Shown here: positions 49,071-58,569 of the stretch, piece after piece | How the letters are laid out: every line of letters starts with the position of its first letter | Position numbering within the stretch: position 1 is the stretch's first letter | Origin: Tepidicaulis marinus | Lineage (GTDB): Bacteria > Pseudomonadota > Alphaproteobacteria > Parvibaculales > Parvibaculaceae | Direction: 5' to 3' | NCBI RefSeq assembly: GCF_000739695.1 | Contig: NZ_BBIO01000001.1 | Span: forward strand, 62,001-126,000 | Length of the DNA: 64,000 bases | Position numbers and translations under genes: made by a program | Notes under the pieces: generated by a model | Database searches by the model: none | Seen by the model: the letters and a program-made list of their open reading frames with translations, nothing else | What the model was told of the DNA's origin: nothing

Positions 49071-49606
49071 ATCATCAGCCGCGTGGCGCGCAGATTGTCC
49101 GGCATCAAGACTTCGAGCAAAGTCGGCGAGAATGTCTGCGTCTCGTTGTCATAGACCGCCAGCAGATAGGTGTCGCCCGGCGAGGTCTGCTCATAAGCAT
49201 CGACACGCTTGATCAGTTTTTCTGTAATTTCATCGACGCTTTGCCCGCCGAACTGGTGAGTGATGAAAACCCGGTAGTCGGCGCGCGATTGCAGGAGCTT
49301 GTCGAAATCGTCCCAGACATCGCCCCAATTGCGCGCCCATTCGCATTCGCAGGCGAGCACAATGCGTTTCGTATTGCTCTCCCCACTTTCATCAGGCGAT
49401 TCCTGCGCCCAGGTCACATCATAGACCCACTCGCCGCGCACCTGCTGCGCCTCGATGCCATTGGCATAAACGATGTGATCACGCTCGGCCCCGAGCTCGG
49501 CCAGCTCGCTCTTGATGCAGCGCGTCCAGTCCTGGTCATAAGCATCGGGAAGTTTCGCGGGCACTTCGTTCAGAAGAGCGGTGATCTTTTGATATACGTC
49601 CTGCAT
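49067..49606 (-). CDS. Uncharacterised protein, possible PD-(D/E)XK nuclease-like fold
   Basis: The 179-residue protein begins MQDVYQKITALLNEVPAKLPDAYDQDW and contains VRGEWVYDVTWAQE followed about 20 residues later by KRIVLACECEW. A D-x(n)-E-x-E-like arrangement of this kind is seen in restriction-type nuclease folds, but I cannot confirm it. RBS AGAGGA precedes the ATG at 49606. It lies 7 bp beyond the creatininase-family gene in the same orientation, so the two are probably co-transcribed. Confidence 0.7.
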   Translation of the reverse strand: MQDVYQKITALLNEVPAKLPDAYDQDWTRCIKSELAELGAERDHIVYANGIEAQQVRGEWVYDVTWAQESPDESGESNTKRIVLACECEWARNWGDVWDDFDKLLQSRADYRVFITHQFGGQSVDEITEKLIKRVDAYEQTSPGDTYLLAVYDNETQTFSPTLLEVLMPDNLRATRLMI

Positions 49607-49613
49607 AAATCCT

Positions 49614-50360
49614 CTAACTGGTCGTGAAATTTTTGAAATCTTCGGCAAGGCTCTTGGCCGACAGCGCGATCAGTTTCTCGCCGTCTTCGGCGCGCGCCAG
49701 AGAAGGGTCCGAGCCGATGCGCCCGTCCGGGAATTTTGCCCGGTAATCTTCCGCATCCGTGAAGCGGCCCGAGGGTGCAATGGCCGGCTCCATCACCGCG
49801 TGCTTGACCGCATGGGGAAAGGCGGCATAGGTGACGGCCACTTCCGAGGGCGTTGCATGGCTGCCATGGGCGCTGCCATAGGTCTGCTTGCAATAATCGA
49901 GCACCGGTTTGAAGTCCCACCAATTGACGAGACGGCATTTGACGGCGCGCCGGTTATCCCCTTCCCGGCCCAGGCTGCGATCCGCGTAAATTTCGGAAAA
50001 AGCAGCCTGAATGGTCGCGATATTGCCGCCATGACCGTTGAAGAAATAAATCCGGTCGAAACCGTGCCGGCTGAGCGAGGCCACCCAATCGTAAATCGCC
50101 GCGATCATCGTCGAAGGACGCAGCGTCATGGACCCGGCAAAGCCCATATGATGCTGCGCGATGCCGACATTGAAAGTGGGCGCGATCAGCATTTGCGTGT
50201 CTTCCGCCGCTTTGCGCGCAATCACTTCCGGACAAATCGCATCCGTGCCAATGAGCCCGTTCGGCCCATGCTGCTCGGTCGAGCCGATAGGAATGAGAAC
50301 GCCTTTCGAGCGCTCCAGATAGGCCTCGACTTCCGGCCAGCTTGCGTGATGCAGCAGCAT
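49614..50360 (-). CDS. Creatininase/amidohydrolase family protein
   Basis: The 248-residue protein contains IPIGSTEQHGPNGLIGTDAI with metal-binding Glu-x-His, FNVGIAQHHMGFAGSMTL, FFNGHGGNIATIQAAFSEI and AHGSHATPSEVAVTY, all hallmarks of the creatininase (metal-dependent amidase) family. Substrate unknown; relatives act on creatinine, mycofactocin precursors or riboflavin intermediates. I chose the ATG at 50360 because AAGGA is 7 bp upstream. Confidence 0.88.
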   Translation of the reverse strand: MLLHHASWPEVEAYLERSKGVLIPIGSTEQHGPNGLIGTDAICPEVIARKAAEDTQMLIAPTFNVGIAQHHMGFAGSMTLRPSTMIAAIYDWVASLSRHGFDRIYFFNGHGGNIATIQAAFSEIYADRSLGREGDNRRAVKCRLVNWWDFKPVLDYCKQTYGSAHGSHATPSEVAVTYAAFPHAVKHAVMEPAIAPSGRFTDAEDYRAKFPDGRIGSDPSLARAEDGEKLIALSAKSLAEDFKNFTTS

Positions 50361-50617
50361 ATGCATGTCCTTCTGGGCGTGAGTGAGGGGCAAGTCTAGC
50401 TGCCGGGAGGCAAAACACCAAACCGGCGCCCATAACAAGGTGCAGCACAGCGCCGCAAAACCTCTGCTAAACGCAAGGGAAAGCCGGAGCCTCGCTTTCC
50501 GCGCCCCGCTCCTCACTTGACCTTTACCGGCCGCGGCGGGAAAACGGCGCGGGGGCGGCCGGGTTCTGTGATATATCTGCGCGCGGCCCACGCGTTTGCG
50601 GCAAGAGGAGAAGAGAC

Positions 50618-51880
50618 GTGAGCAAGAAGAACGAACTGGAAAAAGAAGCCACCGGCCCCTTGAAAGGTGTGCGCATCGTCGATCTGACCAGTGTCGTCTT
50701 CGGCGCTTACGCCACGCAGATCCTTGCCGATATGGGCGCGGAAGTGATGAAAGTCGAAGCACCGTCGGCCACCGGCGGCGGCGGCATGGGCGGCGACATC
50801 ATGCGCTGGCCGGGCCACCCGCCGGAAGGCGCGCCCGCCGATCTCGGCCCCATCTTCATGACCATCAACCGCAACAAACGTTCCGTACTGCTCAATCTTG
50901 GGGATGAAAACGCGCGCGAGGCGTTTTTGAAACTTGTGGCGACGGCAGATGTCGTCGTCTCCAACATCCGCTATGAAGGCATGAAGCGCCTCGGCATCGC
51001 TTATGAGGATGTGAAGGCGGTCAAGCCCGACATTATTTTTGCCCATGCCGCAGGCTACGGCTCGAACGGGCCCTATGCGGGCCTGCCCGCCTATGACGAT
51101 CTCATTCAGGCCGGTTCCGGCATGGCGGACCTTCTGCCGCGCATGGACGGCAATGAGGCCCCCCGCTACATGCCGACGATCATCGGCGACAAGGTCTCCG
51201 GCCTCTTTCTTGTCTCCGCCATCACCAGCGCGCTCTTTCACAAAGAACGCACGGGCGAGGGGCAGTTCGTGGAAGTGCCGATGCTGGAATCGGTTACCTC
51301 CTTCGTGCTCGCCGAACATTTCTACGACCATGTCTATGATCCGCCGACCGGCGAGTGGACTTATGGCCGCATCACCAATCCGGACCGGCGCCCTTACAAG
51401 ACGAAAGACGGCTATATCGGCCTGCTTCCCTATTCCGACAAACAGTGGGAAAACTTCTTCGAGCTGGCGGGCCGCAAAGACGAGTATCTGAGCGACCCGC
51501 GCTTTAAAGATTACAAGGCGCGCACGAAACATATCCGCGAGCTTTATGCGATGATCGAGGAAACGACGCAGCTCAAAACCACGGAAGAATGGCTGAACGT
51601 GCTGCAGCCGCTTTCCATTCCCGCCGTGAAAATGAACAAGCTGGACGATCTGCAGGACGATCCGCATTTCAAGGAAGTGGATTTCTTCGCCCGCTACGAG
51701 CACCCGGATGCAGGCGGCTATTTCGCGCTGCGCCCGCCCGTGCGTTTCGGGCAAACGCCTTCCAACATCCGCCGCCACCCGCCGCGCCTTGGCGAGCAAA
51801 CCGAAGAAGTGCTGAAGGAAGCCGGGCTCAGCGATGAAGAAATCGCCGCACTGCGCGCAGGGCGGAAAGCGGCCGAGTAA
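50618..51880 (+). CDS. CaiB/BaiF-type CoA transferase
   Basis: The 420-residue protein opens with GTG after GAGGAG and has the family III CoA-transferase pattern: GPLKGVRIVDLTSVVFGAYATQILADMGAEVMKVEAPS near the start, NRNKRSVLLNLGDENAREAFLKLVATADVVVSNIR, and AAGYGSNGPYAGLPAYDDLIQAGSGMADL in the middle. It would move CoA between carboxylic acids in fatty- or aromatic-acid breakdown. Stands alone here, divergent from the creatininase gene. Confidence 0.9.
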   Translation: MSKKNELEKEATGPLKGVRIVDLTSVVFGAYATQILADMGAEVMKVEAPSATGGGGMGGDIMRWPGHPPEGAPADLGPIFMTINRNKRSVLLNLGDENAREAFLKLVATADVVVSNIRYEGMKRLGIAYEDVKAVKPDIIFAHAAGYGSNGPYAGLPAYDDLIQAGSGMADLLPRMDGNEAPRYMPTIIGDKVSGLFLVSAITSALFHKERTGEGQFVEVPMLESVTSFVLAEHFYDHVYDPPTGEWTYGRITNPDRRPYKTKDGYIGLLPYSDKQWENFFELAGRKDEYLSDPRFKDYKARTKHIRELYAMIEETTQLKTTEEWLNVLQPLSIPAVKMNKLDDLQDDPHFKEVDFFARYEHPDAGGYFALRPPVRFGQTPSNIRRHPPRLGEQTEEVLKEAGLSDEEIAALRAGRKAAE

Positions 51881-51885
51881 GAACC

Positions 51886-54090
51886 TTAAGCCTGCGCGTT
51901 GCCGGAGGCCGGGGCCGCGCCGGCCTCCTGCTGTTCTTCCAGAAGCGCCTGATAAGCGGCAAGGTCGAGCGGCTTGTTGAAATAAAAACCCTGCAATTCA
52001 TCGCAGCCCATAGCGGTCAGAAGATCGGCCTGCGAGGCCGTTTCAACGCCTTCCGCTACCACGCAGAGCCCAAGCCCCTTGCCGATCTCCACGATCTGCC
52101 TTGTGAGCAGCGCATCGGGCGCATGCGTCAGGCGCTGCACGAAGGATCGGTCGATCTTCAGCTTATGCACCTGGAACTGGTGCAGATAGGCAAGCGAGGA
52201 ATAGCCGGTGCCGAAATCGTCGATCAAAAGCTCGACGCCCATGCCGGCGAGCTCCGCCAATTGCTCCTGCACCCGTTCCCGGTCGCTGAGCAGAGAGGAT
52301 TCCGTCATCTCCACTTGCAATAGCGAGGGCGGCACCTCGAGCTCGCTGAGAAGCGCACCGATTTCCTGCGCCTGATCCTGCAGCATCAGATCGGCGGCGG
52401 AAAGGTTGAGGGACACGGGAAGCGGCTGAAGCCCCATGGCCATCCAGGAGCGCAGCTGGAAGACCGCCGTCTGCACCACCCAGCGGCTAAGCACGGTGAT
52501 AAAGCCGGTTTCCTCTGCAATCGGAATAAACTGATCGGGGGGAATGGGCCCGCGCTCGGGATGGTCCCAGCGCAAGAGCGCTTCGGCGGCGATGGGCTTG
52601 CGGGTGCGCGCGCACATGCGCGGGTGATAGACGAGGCGGAACTCACCGCGCTCGATCGCCTGGCGCATATCCTGCTGCAACTTGCCGCGCTCATGCACTT
52701 CTTCGGTGAGCTTGTCGTCGACGACGAAATACTGACCGCGCCCGAGCTCCTTGGCTTTGTAAAGCGCCATGTCGGCATAGCGCATGAGCTCGTTCGACAG
52801 CCCGTTATGCCAAGGATAGATCGCGATGCCGATGGAGCAGCCGACATTGACCATGTTGCCGATCACTTCATAGGGCGCGGAAATTTCGCTGATCAGCGCC
52901 CCGGCCAGCTCCTCGATGGCGGGAATGCTGTCGAGCCCGCGGTAGAGAATGGCGAACTCGTCCCCGCCGAGGCGCGCAATCTGGCAGTTTTCCGGCGAAA
53001 GGTCCTGCAGGCGCGTCGATGCTTGAATGAGAAGCTGATCGCCCGCCTCATGGCCAAGCGTGTCATTGACGTTCTTGAAGCGGTCGAGATCGATCAGAAG
53101 CAGACCGAAGACTTCCCCCGTCGCTTCCGTCTCGCGCACGGCTTCGGCCATCAGATCGGCGAAGGTCTGGCGGTTGTAAAGTCCGGTCAGCACGTCGAAT
53201 TGCGCGCGCTGGCGCAGTTCGTCTTCGAGGCGCTTGCGCTCGGTCAGGTCATGCATGATCACATAGGCGCAAGGCTGACCGTTATGCTCGATAAGCACGC
53301 AGGAAATGAACGCCCAGAACTCTTCGCCGCTGGTTTTTTTCAGCCGCGCTTCCCGGCCCGTCGAATATCCTTGGTTGAGAAGATCGGCGCGCAGCTGCGC
53401 CAGATCGGCTTTGTCGACGAAGAAATCCGGTGTGTTGAACGCCCCGCCCCCCTCGCTCGTCACGCCGAAAAGATCGTTGGCCATCGCGTTGGTATAGATC
53501 ACCTTGCGCGTATAAAGATTGGTGATGATGAGCGGAAAGGGCGCGGCGGAAACGAGAGAGCGGAAATGCTCTTCGTTCTCTTGCAACTGCTCGAGCATTT
53601 CCACGCGCTCGGTAATATCCTCGATCGAGCCGCCCACCGCATGAACGCGCATACCGGTATCGCGCAGCGCATAACCGCGCGCGCGGATCCAGCGATAACC
53701 TTCTTCCGATAGAAACCGCACTTCGATGTCGTAAGCCTCGCCCCGGTCCACCTGGCCGCGAATGGCACTGATAAGTGTTTCTTGATCGTCGGGATGCGCG
53801 CGCTCGGCCAGCGCGTCGGTCAGCCCCGCCCGCGCCCGCTTCTCGATGCCGAGCAAACGCCAGGCATTGGAAGAAAAATTGAACTCCCCGGATTTCAGAT
53901 CCCAGAACCAGGACCCGAAGGCCGAATTCTCCTCGGCAGTATTGATCTGGTTCTCGTGAAACTGGAGCTGGGCCTCGGCCTGCTTGGCGCGCGCGCGCGC
54001 CGCCGCCGCCCGGCGCCCCGGTGCCTTGTTGCGGGCAGCCGCCGATAAAAATCCCCGTCTTTTGGTTTCTCGTCTTAGAACACGTGCCAC
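51886..54090 (-). CDS. PAS-PAS-GGDEF-EAL cyclic-di-GMP protein
   Basis: The 734-residue protein has a basic N-terminus, a first PAS domain (about 45-165, with RWIRARGYALRDTG), a second PAS domain (about 170-290), a GGDEF domain with intact RLGGDEFAIL, and an EAL domain with AEALLRWDHP and LLIDDFGTGYSSLAYL. Motifs for both cyclase and phosphodiesterase look intact. No membrane span is visible, so it is a cytoplasmic PAS-controlled c-di-GMP enzyme. Confidence 0.93.
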   Translation of the reverse strand: MARVLRRETKRRGFLSAAARNKAPGRRAAAARARAKQAEAQLQFHENQINTAEENSAFGSWFWDLKSGEFNFSSNAWRLLGIEKRARAGLTDALAERAHPDDQETLISAIRGQVDRGEAYDIEVRFLSEEGYRWIRARGYALRDTGMRVHAVGGSIEDITERVEMLEQLQENEEHFRSLVSAAPFPLIITNLYTRKVIYTNAMANDLFGVTSEGGGAFNTPDFFVDKADLAQLRADLLNQGYSTGREARLKKTSGEEFWAFISCVLIEHNGQPCAYVIMHDLTERKRLEDELRQRAQFDVLTGLYNRQTFADLMAEAVRETEATGEVFGLLLIDLDRFKNVNDTLGHEAGDQLLIQASTRLQDLSPENCQIARLGGDEFAILYRGLDSIPAIEELAGALISEISAPYEVIGNMVNVGCSIGIAIYPWHNGLSNELMRYADMALYKAKELGRGQYFVVDDKLTEEVHERGKLQQDMRQAIERGEFRLVYHPRMCARTRKPIAAEALLRWDHPERGPIPPDQFIPIAEETGFITVLSRWVVQTAVFQLRSWMAMGLQPLPVSLNLSAADLMLQDQAQEIGALLSELEVPPSLLQVEMTESSLLSDRERVQEQLAELAGMGVELLIDDFGTGYSSLAYLHQFQVHKLKIDRSFVQRLTHAPDALLTRQIVEIGKGLGLCVVAEGVETASQADLLTAMGCDELQGFYFNKPLDLAAYQALLEEQQEAGAAPASGNAQA

Positions 54091-54333
54091 ACTGTCCCTC
54101 CCTTACAAACGATCATGGAAGGAGGAAATGAACCAAATCTTTCCGGGGCTTACGCAGATTGCCAAAAACTTGGGCACAGTTAACCATGCGTGAAACGCTG
54201 CTCTCGGGAGTGTGAAGACCCCTGCTTGCTGCCCCCCGCCCAAGTGCCCATAATGCGCCCCAACCGGCTGCAAGAGCCCGGAAATCCGCCCACTCTAGAG
54301 AAGCCTGTAAAGAAGAACGGCAGGGAGGCCGCC

Positions 54334-56277
54334 ATGTCAGAACCCCAGATTTTTCCCGTCCCTCAGGATTGGGCCCGCCGCGCCTATGCAGACGAGAACG
54401 CCTACCGGAAAATGTACGAGGCCAGCATCGACAACCCGGAAGGGTTCTGGCGCGAGCATGGCCAGCGCATCGATTGGATAAAGCCCTACACCAAGGTCAA
54501 GAATGTCTCCTACGACAAGGGCGATCTGCATATCCGCTGGTTCGAGGACGGCACGCTGAATGCCTCGGCCAATTGCATCGACCGGCATCTGGCTCACCGC
54601 GCCGACAAGGTGGCGATCATCTGGGAAGGCGACGAGCCGACCGACGACAAGAAGATCACCTACCGCGAGCTGCACGAGGAAGTGTGCAAATTCGCCAATG
54701 TGCTGAAGGCCCAAGGGATCAAGAAGGGCGACCGCGTCACCATCTATATGCCGATGATCCCGGAGGCCGCTTACGCCATGCTCGCCTGCGCGCGCATCGG
54801 CGCGGTGCATTCGGTAGTCTTTGGCGGCTTTTCCCCGGACAGTCTGGCCGGCCGTATCGAGGACTGCGCATCGAACTGCGTCATCACCGCCGATGAAGGC
54901 GTGCGCGGCGGGCGGAAAATTCCCCTGAAAGCCAATACGGACAAGGCCCTGGAAAAATGTCCGGACGTCAAATCCGTCATCGTCGTGAAGCGCACCGGCG
55001 GCGATGTCGCCATGAAAGACGGCCGCGACGTCTGGTACGAAGAAGCCAAGGCGAAAGTCGGCGCCGACTGCCCGCCCGAGGAGATGAATGCCGAAGACCC
55101 GCTTTTCATTCTTTATACGAGCGGTTCGACCGGCAAGCCCAAAGGCGTGATGCATACGACCGGCGGCTACATGGTCTATACCTCCATGACCCACCACTAT
55201 GTCTTCGACTATCACGATGACGATGTTTACTGGTGCACGGCGGATGTCGGCTGGGTGACGGGCCATTCCTACATCCTCTATGGTCCGCTGGCGAATGGCG
55301 CAACGACGCTGATGTTCGAAGGCGTGCCGACCTATCCTTCCCCCTCGCGCAGCTGGGAAGTCTGCGACAAGCATGGCGTGAACATCTTCTATACGGCGCC
55401 CACGGCGCTGCGCGCGCTGATGCGCGAAGGCGAGGGGCCGGTGAAAAAAACCTCGCGCAAGTCGCTGCGTCTTCTGGGCTCGGTGGGCGAGCCCATCAAC
55501 CCGGAAGCCTGGCTCTGGTATTACAATGTGGTGGGCGAAGGGCGCTGCCCCATTGTCGATACCTGGTGGCAGACGGAGACGGGTGGCATTTTGATCTCGC
55601 CGCTGCCGGGCGCCACCGCGCTGAAACCGGGCTCGGCGACGCTGCCCTTTTTCGGCATCAAGCCGGTGCTGGTCGATAATGAGGGCAAGGAGCTGGAAGG
55701 GGCAACGCAGGGCAACCTCTGCATCGCCGATAGCTGGCCGGGCCAGATGCGCACCGTTTACGGCGACCACCAGCGTTTCATCGACACGTACTTCTCGCAG
55801 TTCCCGGGCAAGTATTTCACCGGCGACGGCTGCCGGCGCGATGAAGACGGCTATTATTGGATCACCGGCCGCGTCGATGATGTGCTCAACGTTTCCGGCC
55901 ACCGCATGGGCACGGCGGAAGTGGAATCGGCGCTCGTCGCCCATGCCAAAGTCGCCGAGGCCGCCGTGGTCGGCTATCCTCACGACATCAAAGGCCAGGG
56001 CATTTATGCCTATGTGACGCTGAATGTCGGCGAGGAACCGAGCGAGGAGCTGCGCAAGGAACTCGTGCAATGGGTGCGCAGCGAAATCGGCCCCATCGCC
56101 TCGCCCGATCTCATCCAATGGGCGCCCGGCCTGCCGAAAACCCGCTCCGGCAAAATCATGCGCCGCATCCTGCGCAAGATCGCCGAGAACGATTTCTCCA
56201 ATCTGGGCGATACCTCGACCCTGGCGGATCCCGGCGTCGTCAACGATCTGATCGACAACCGGCAGAACAAAAGCTGA
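54334..56277 (+). CDS. acs: Acetyl-CoA synthetase
   Basis: The 647-residue protein is of the usual Acs length. Landmarks are [75 protein letters not shown] and the C-terminal acetylation motif [10 protein letters not shown] with Lys607. It activates acetate to acetyl-CoA. The start at 54334 has GGGAGG upstream; a longer frame to 54190 lacks the Acs N-terminus. A terminator follows at 56297. Confidence 0.96.
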   Translation: MSEPQIFPVPQDWARRAYADENAYRKMYEASIDNPEGFWREHGQRIDWIKPYTKVKNVSYDKGDLHIRWFEDGTLNASANCIDRHLAHRADKVAIIWEGDEPTDDKKITYRELHEEVCKFANVLKAQGIKKGDRVTIYMPMIPEAAYAMLACARIGAVHSVVFGGFSPDSLAGRIEDCASNCVITADEGVRGGRKIPLKANTDKALEKCPDVKSVIVVKRTGGDVAMKDGRDVWYEEAKAKVGADCPPEEMNAEDPLFILYTSGSTGKPKGVMHTTGGYMVYTSMTHHYVFDYHDDDVYWCTADVGWVTGHSYILYGPLANGATTLMFEGVPTYPSPSRSWEVCDKHGVNIFYTAPTALRALMREGEGPVKKTSRKSLRLLGSVGEPINPEAWLWYYNVVGEGRCPIVDTWWQTETGGILISPLPGATALKPGSATLPFFGIKPVLVDNEGKELEGATQGNLCIADSWPGQMRTVYGDHQRFIDTYFSQFPGKYFTGDGCRRDEDGYYWITGRVDDVLNVSGHRMGTAEVESALVAHAKVAEAAVVGYPHDIKGQGIYAYVTLNVGEEPSEELRKELVQWVRSEIGPIASPDLIQWAPGLPKTRSGKIMRRILRKIAENDFSNLGDTSTLADPGVVNDLIDNRQNKS

Positions 56278-56296
56278 CCGGGCCTCTCAAGACACG

Positions 56297-56326
56297 CAAA
56301 AGGCCGCCTTTCGGGCGGCCTTTTTC
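56297..56326 (+). terminator. Rho-independent terminator after acs
   Basis: AGGCCGCC and GGGCGGCCT around a TTTC-type loop, followed by TTTTT. Ends the acs message. Confidence 0.85.
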
Positions 56327-56400
56327 ATGCGCTCTTTCAATCTGCGCGCCATCCCCTATATGGACCTCATCGGGCAGCGAGGAAACGGGAGGAGCGCGCC

Positions 56401-57261
56401 ATGCTGAGCTGGCAGGTTGGAAACGTCACGATCAAACGGCTTGTGGAATTCGAAGGCCCGCTGCCGGGCGGAGGCAAGGGCTCGATGGTGGAAGAGGCCT
56501 ATCCGGAAGAGGTGAAAAAGATCGGCTGGCTCGCGCCGCATTTTGCCACTAACGAAGGTCATATCATTGCCGCGGTGCAGGCACTGCTCATCGAAACGCC
56601 GGACAAGAAAATCATCGTCGATACCTGCGTCGGCAATGACAAGAAACGCTCCAATCCTTTCTTCAACGAATTGCAGACCCCGTTCCTGAAGCACTTGGCG
56701 GATGCCGGCTGGGACCGGGAGAAGGTGGACATGGTGCTCTGCACGCATTTGCATGTGGACCATGTAGGCTGGAACACCATGCTGGTGGACGGGGAATGGG
56801 TGCCGACTTTCCCCAATGCCGATTATCTGATCGCGCGCAATGAATGGGATCATTGGCGTAAAGAAATCGACGACCCCGATCAGGCCCCCGTAATGGAAGA
56901 TTCCGTCCATCCGATTTTCGATGCGGGCCTCGCCAAACTCGTCTCGGAGGATGAGCGCATCAGCGACGAAATCCGCCTGATGCCGACACCGGGTCACACG
57001 CCGGGTCACGTTTCCATCGTCATCGAAAGCGAAGGCAAGACCGCCATCATCACTGGTGACATCATGCACCATCCCTGTCAGATCGCCCGGCCGTCCTGGG
57101 CAAGCGGTTTCGACACCGACCAGACCGCCGCCCGCGCCACCCGCGCCGCGTTTCTGAAAGAAGTGGAAGGCAAAGACATTCTCGTGCTCGGCACCCATTT
57201 TGCCGCCCCGACCGGCGGCTATGTGCGCGAGGAAGGCGAAGGCTACCGCTTTCACGTATAA
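56401..57261 (+). CDS. Metallo-beta-lactamase-fold hydrolase
   Basis: The 286-residue protein has CTHLHVDHVGWN with His116, His118, Asp120 and His121 of the two-metal site, then MPTPGHTPGHVSI and GDIMHHPCQ, typical of the MBL superfamily branch that includes quorum-sensing lactonases and other hydrolases. Substrate not predictable. It follows acs after a terminator, so it has its own promoter. Confidence 0.9.
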   Translation: MLSWQVGNVTIKRLVEFEGPLPGGGKGSMVEEAYPEEVKKIGWLAPHFATNEGHIIAAVQALLIETPDKKIIVDTCVGNDKKRSNPFFNELQTPFLKHLADAGWDREKVDMVLCTHLHVDHVGWNTMLVDGEWVPTFPNADYLIARNEWDHWRKEIDDPDQAPVMEDSVHPIFDAGLAKLVSEDERISDEIRLMPTPGHTPGHVSIVIESEGKTAIITGDIMHHPCQIARPSWASGFDTDQTAARATRAAFLKEVEGKDILVLGTHFAAPTGGYVREEGEGYRFHV

Positions 57262-57267
57262 CAAAAA

Positions 57268-57289
57268 GGGGCAGCGCTGCCGCTGCCCC
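57268..57289. terminator. Bidirectional hairpin between convergent genes
   Basis: GGGGCAGCG and CGCTGCCCC with loop CTGC; a run of five As lies on the left, giving U-run on leftward transcripts. It separates the rightward hydrolase from the leftward porin-like gene. Confidence 0.7.
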
Positions 57290-57318
57290 TTCCGCGCCTC
57301 CCTTAAAGCGCCAATGTT

Positions 57319-58530
57319 TTAAAGCGAATAGGCAAGCTGCACCCAGACCTTGTCCCGGTCCGCAAAGCCGCTTTCTCCTTCAAAGAACGCGGCTTTAAGA
57401 CCGAGAGAGAGGTCATACGGCAGCTTCGCGTTCAGCGTGAAGTCCACCTCATCGCCGTAACTTGCCGAGCCGCGCTCGGCTTCGAAATCGTGATAGGTCG
57501 CGCCGAAGGCAATCCCGCTTAAGGGGCCAAGATCGCCGAACGTGTAAGAGCCGCCCGCATAAAGATCCTGAATGCCGTTGACCGGCGTCGTCAGGAAGGC
57601 ATCGGCAAAGCCCTGGAACTTATGCAGCGTGGCGATGGGCGTCGAAAAGCCCTGCGTGCCATTGCCTTCCAGCACTTCACCGCCAAGCGTGACTTCCCAG
57701 GCGTCTTTGCCGGCTTTAACCTCCCCGTGCCAGTAATCGAGCGAGAGGCTCAAGGGATTGTCGTCATAATCTTCCTGATGGGCATATTCGGCCGCGCCTT
57801 TAAGCGTAAAGCCCGCTGCCTCCGTCTTGCCGTCGAGCCGCAACCCGATAGTGCGTGTGGACAGCAAGGGCGCCTGATCGAGCGAGAGGAAATGCCCATA
57901 GGCTTTTGCGGTAAGCGCATCGCTAAAAGCATAGGCAATCTCGCTGAGATGGGTTTCCCCGTCATAGCGGCCATTGGGTGAATTATCCCCGAAGATCCGG
58001 TTGACCTGATCCACATAGGCGTAAGTCACACGCAGGTCTTCGATGCTCTCGAAATCGAGTTTGAAAGCATCGAAAGTCTGCTCGTTCTGCCGCCAGCCGA
58101 CATTGCCGACAAAGCGCCCATTGCCGAGGATGATCCGCTGACGCCCAAGCGCCGCGCTCACACCGCCGTTCTGATAGGAAACCTGCGCGCGGTTGAGCTC
58201 GGTATCTTCCGGATCGGCCACCACCGGATAGTTGCCGCGCCCGTTCACCGTGTCATTGTAACGGCCAAGACCGAGATCGATAACGGTTTCCCCTTCCACA
58301 AGGAAGGTGAACCCATAAAGCGCGCCCGTCTCGAACCCGTAGCGGGCGCGGAAAGTCGTGGCATGGGCATCTTCCGGCAGGCCCTGCTGGTCCACATATT
58401 CATAGCGCAGCCGTGCATCGAGAATAGGTTTGCCCTCTTCCCAAAACGCCGACAGCGTCTCCCCGGCAAAAGCCGGTGTGGCAAGGCCCGACAAGAGCAC
58501 GGCGCCTGCAATGGTTTTTTTCATTTTCAT
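57319..58530 (-). CDS. Outer-membrane beta-barrel protein, alginate-export type
   Basis: The 403-residue protein has a signal peptide (MKMKKTIAGAVLLSGLATPAFAGE) and then alternating amphipathic strands ending in a C-terminal WVQLAYSL with aromatic residues, the usual barrel pattern. LDARLRYEYVDQQG and GRQRIILGNGRFVGNVGWRQNEQTFDAF are characteristic of the alginate-export-like family. It is a porin for an unknown solute. Confidence 0.85.
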   Translation of the reverse strand: MKMKKTIAGAVLLSGLATPAFAGETLSAFWEEGKPILDARLRYEYVDQQGLPEDAHATTFRARYGFETGALYGFTFLVEGETVIDLGLGRYNDTVNGRGNYPVVADPEDTELNRAQVSYQNGGVSAALGRQRIILGNGRFVGNVGWRQNEQTFDAFKLDFESIEDLRVTYAYVDQVNRIFGDNSPNGRYDGETHLSEIAYAFSDALTAKAYGHFLSLDQAPLLSTRTIGLRLDGKTEAAGFTLKGAAEYAHQEDYDDNPLSLSLDYWHGEVKAGKDAWEVTLGGEVLEGNGTQGFSTPIATLHKFQGFADAFLTTPVNGIQDLYAGGSYTFGDLGPLSGIAFGATYHDFEAERGSASYGDEVDFTLNAKLPYDLSLGLKAAFFEGESGFADRDKVWVQLAYSL

Positions 58531-58569
58531 CTCCTGCTTCCTTTCCTGATGAGTGGCCTTTAGGCGGTC

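Noticed and set aside
54337-56118. Long open frame antisense to acetyl-CoA synthetase
   Set aside because: High GC third positions keep the opposite strand open; the sense strand has a full acetyl-CoA synthetase and the antisense product is Arg/Gly/His-rich with no motif.
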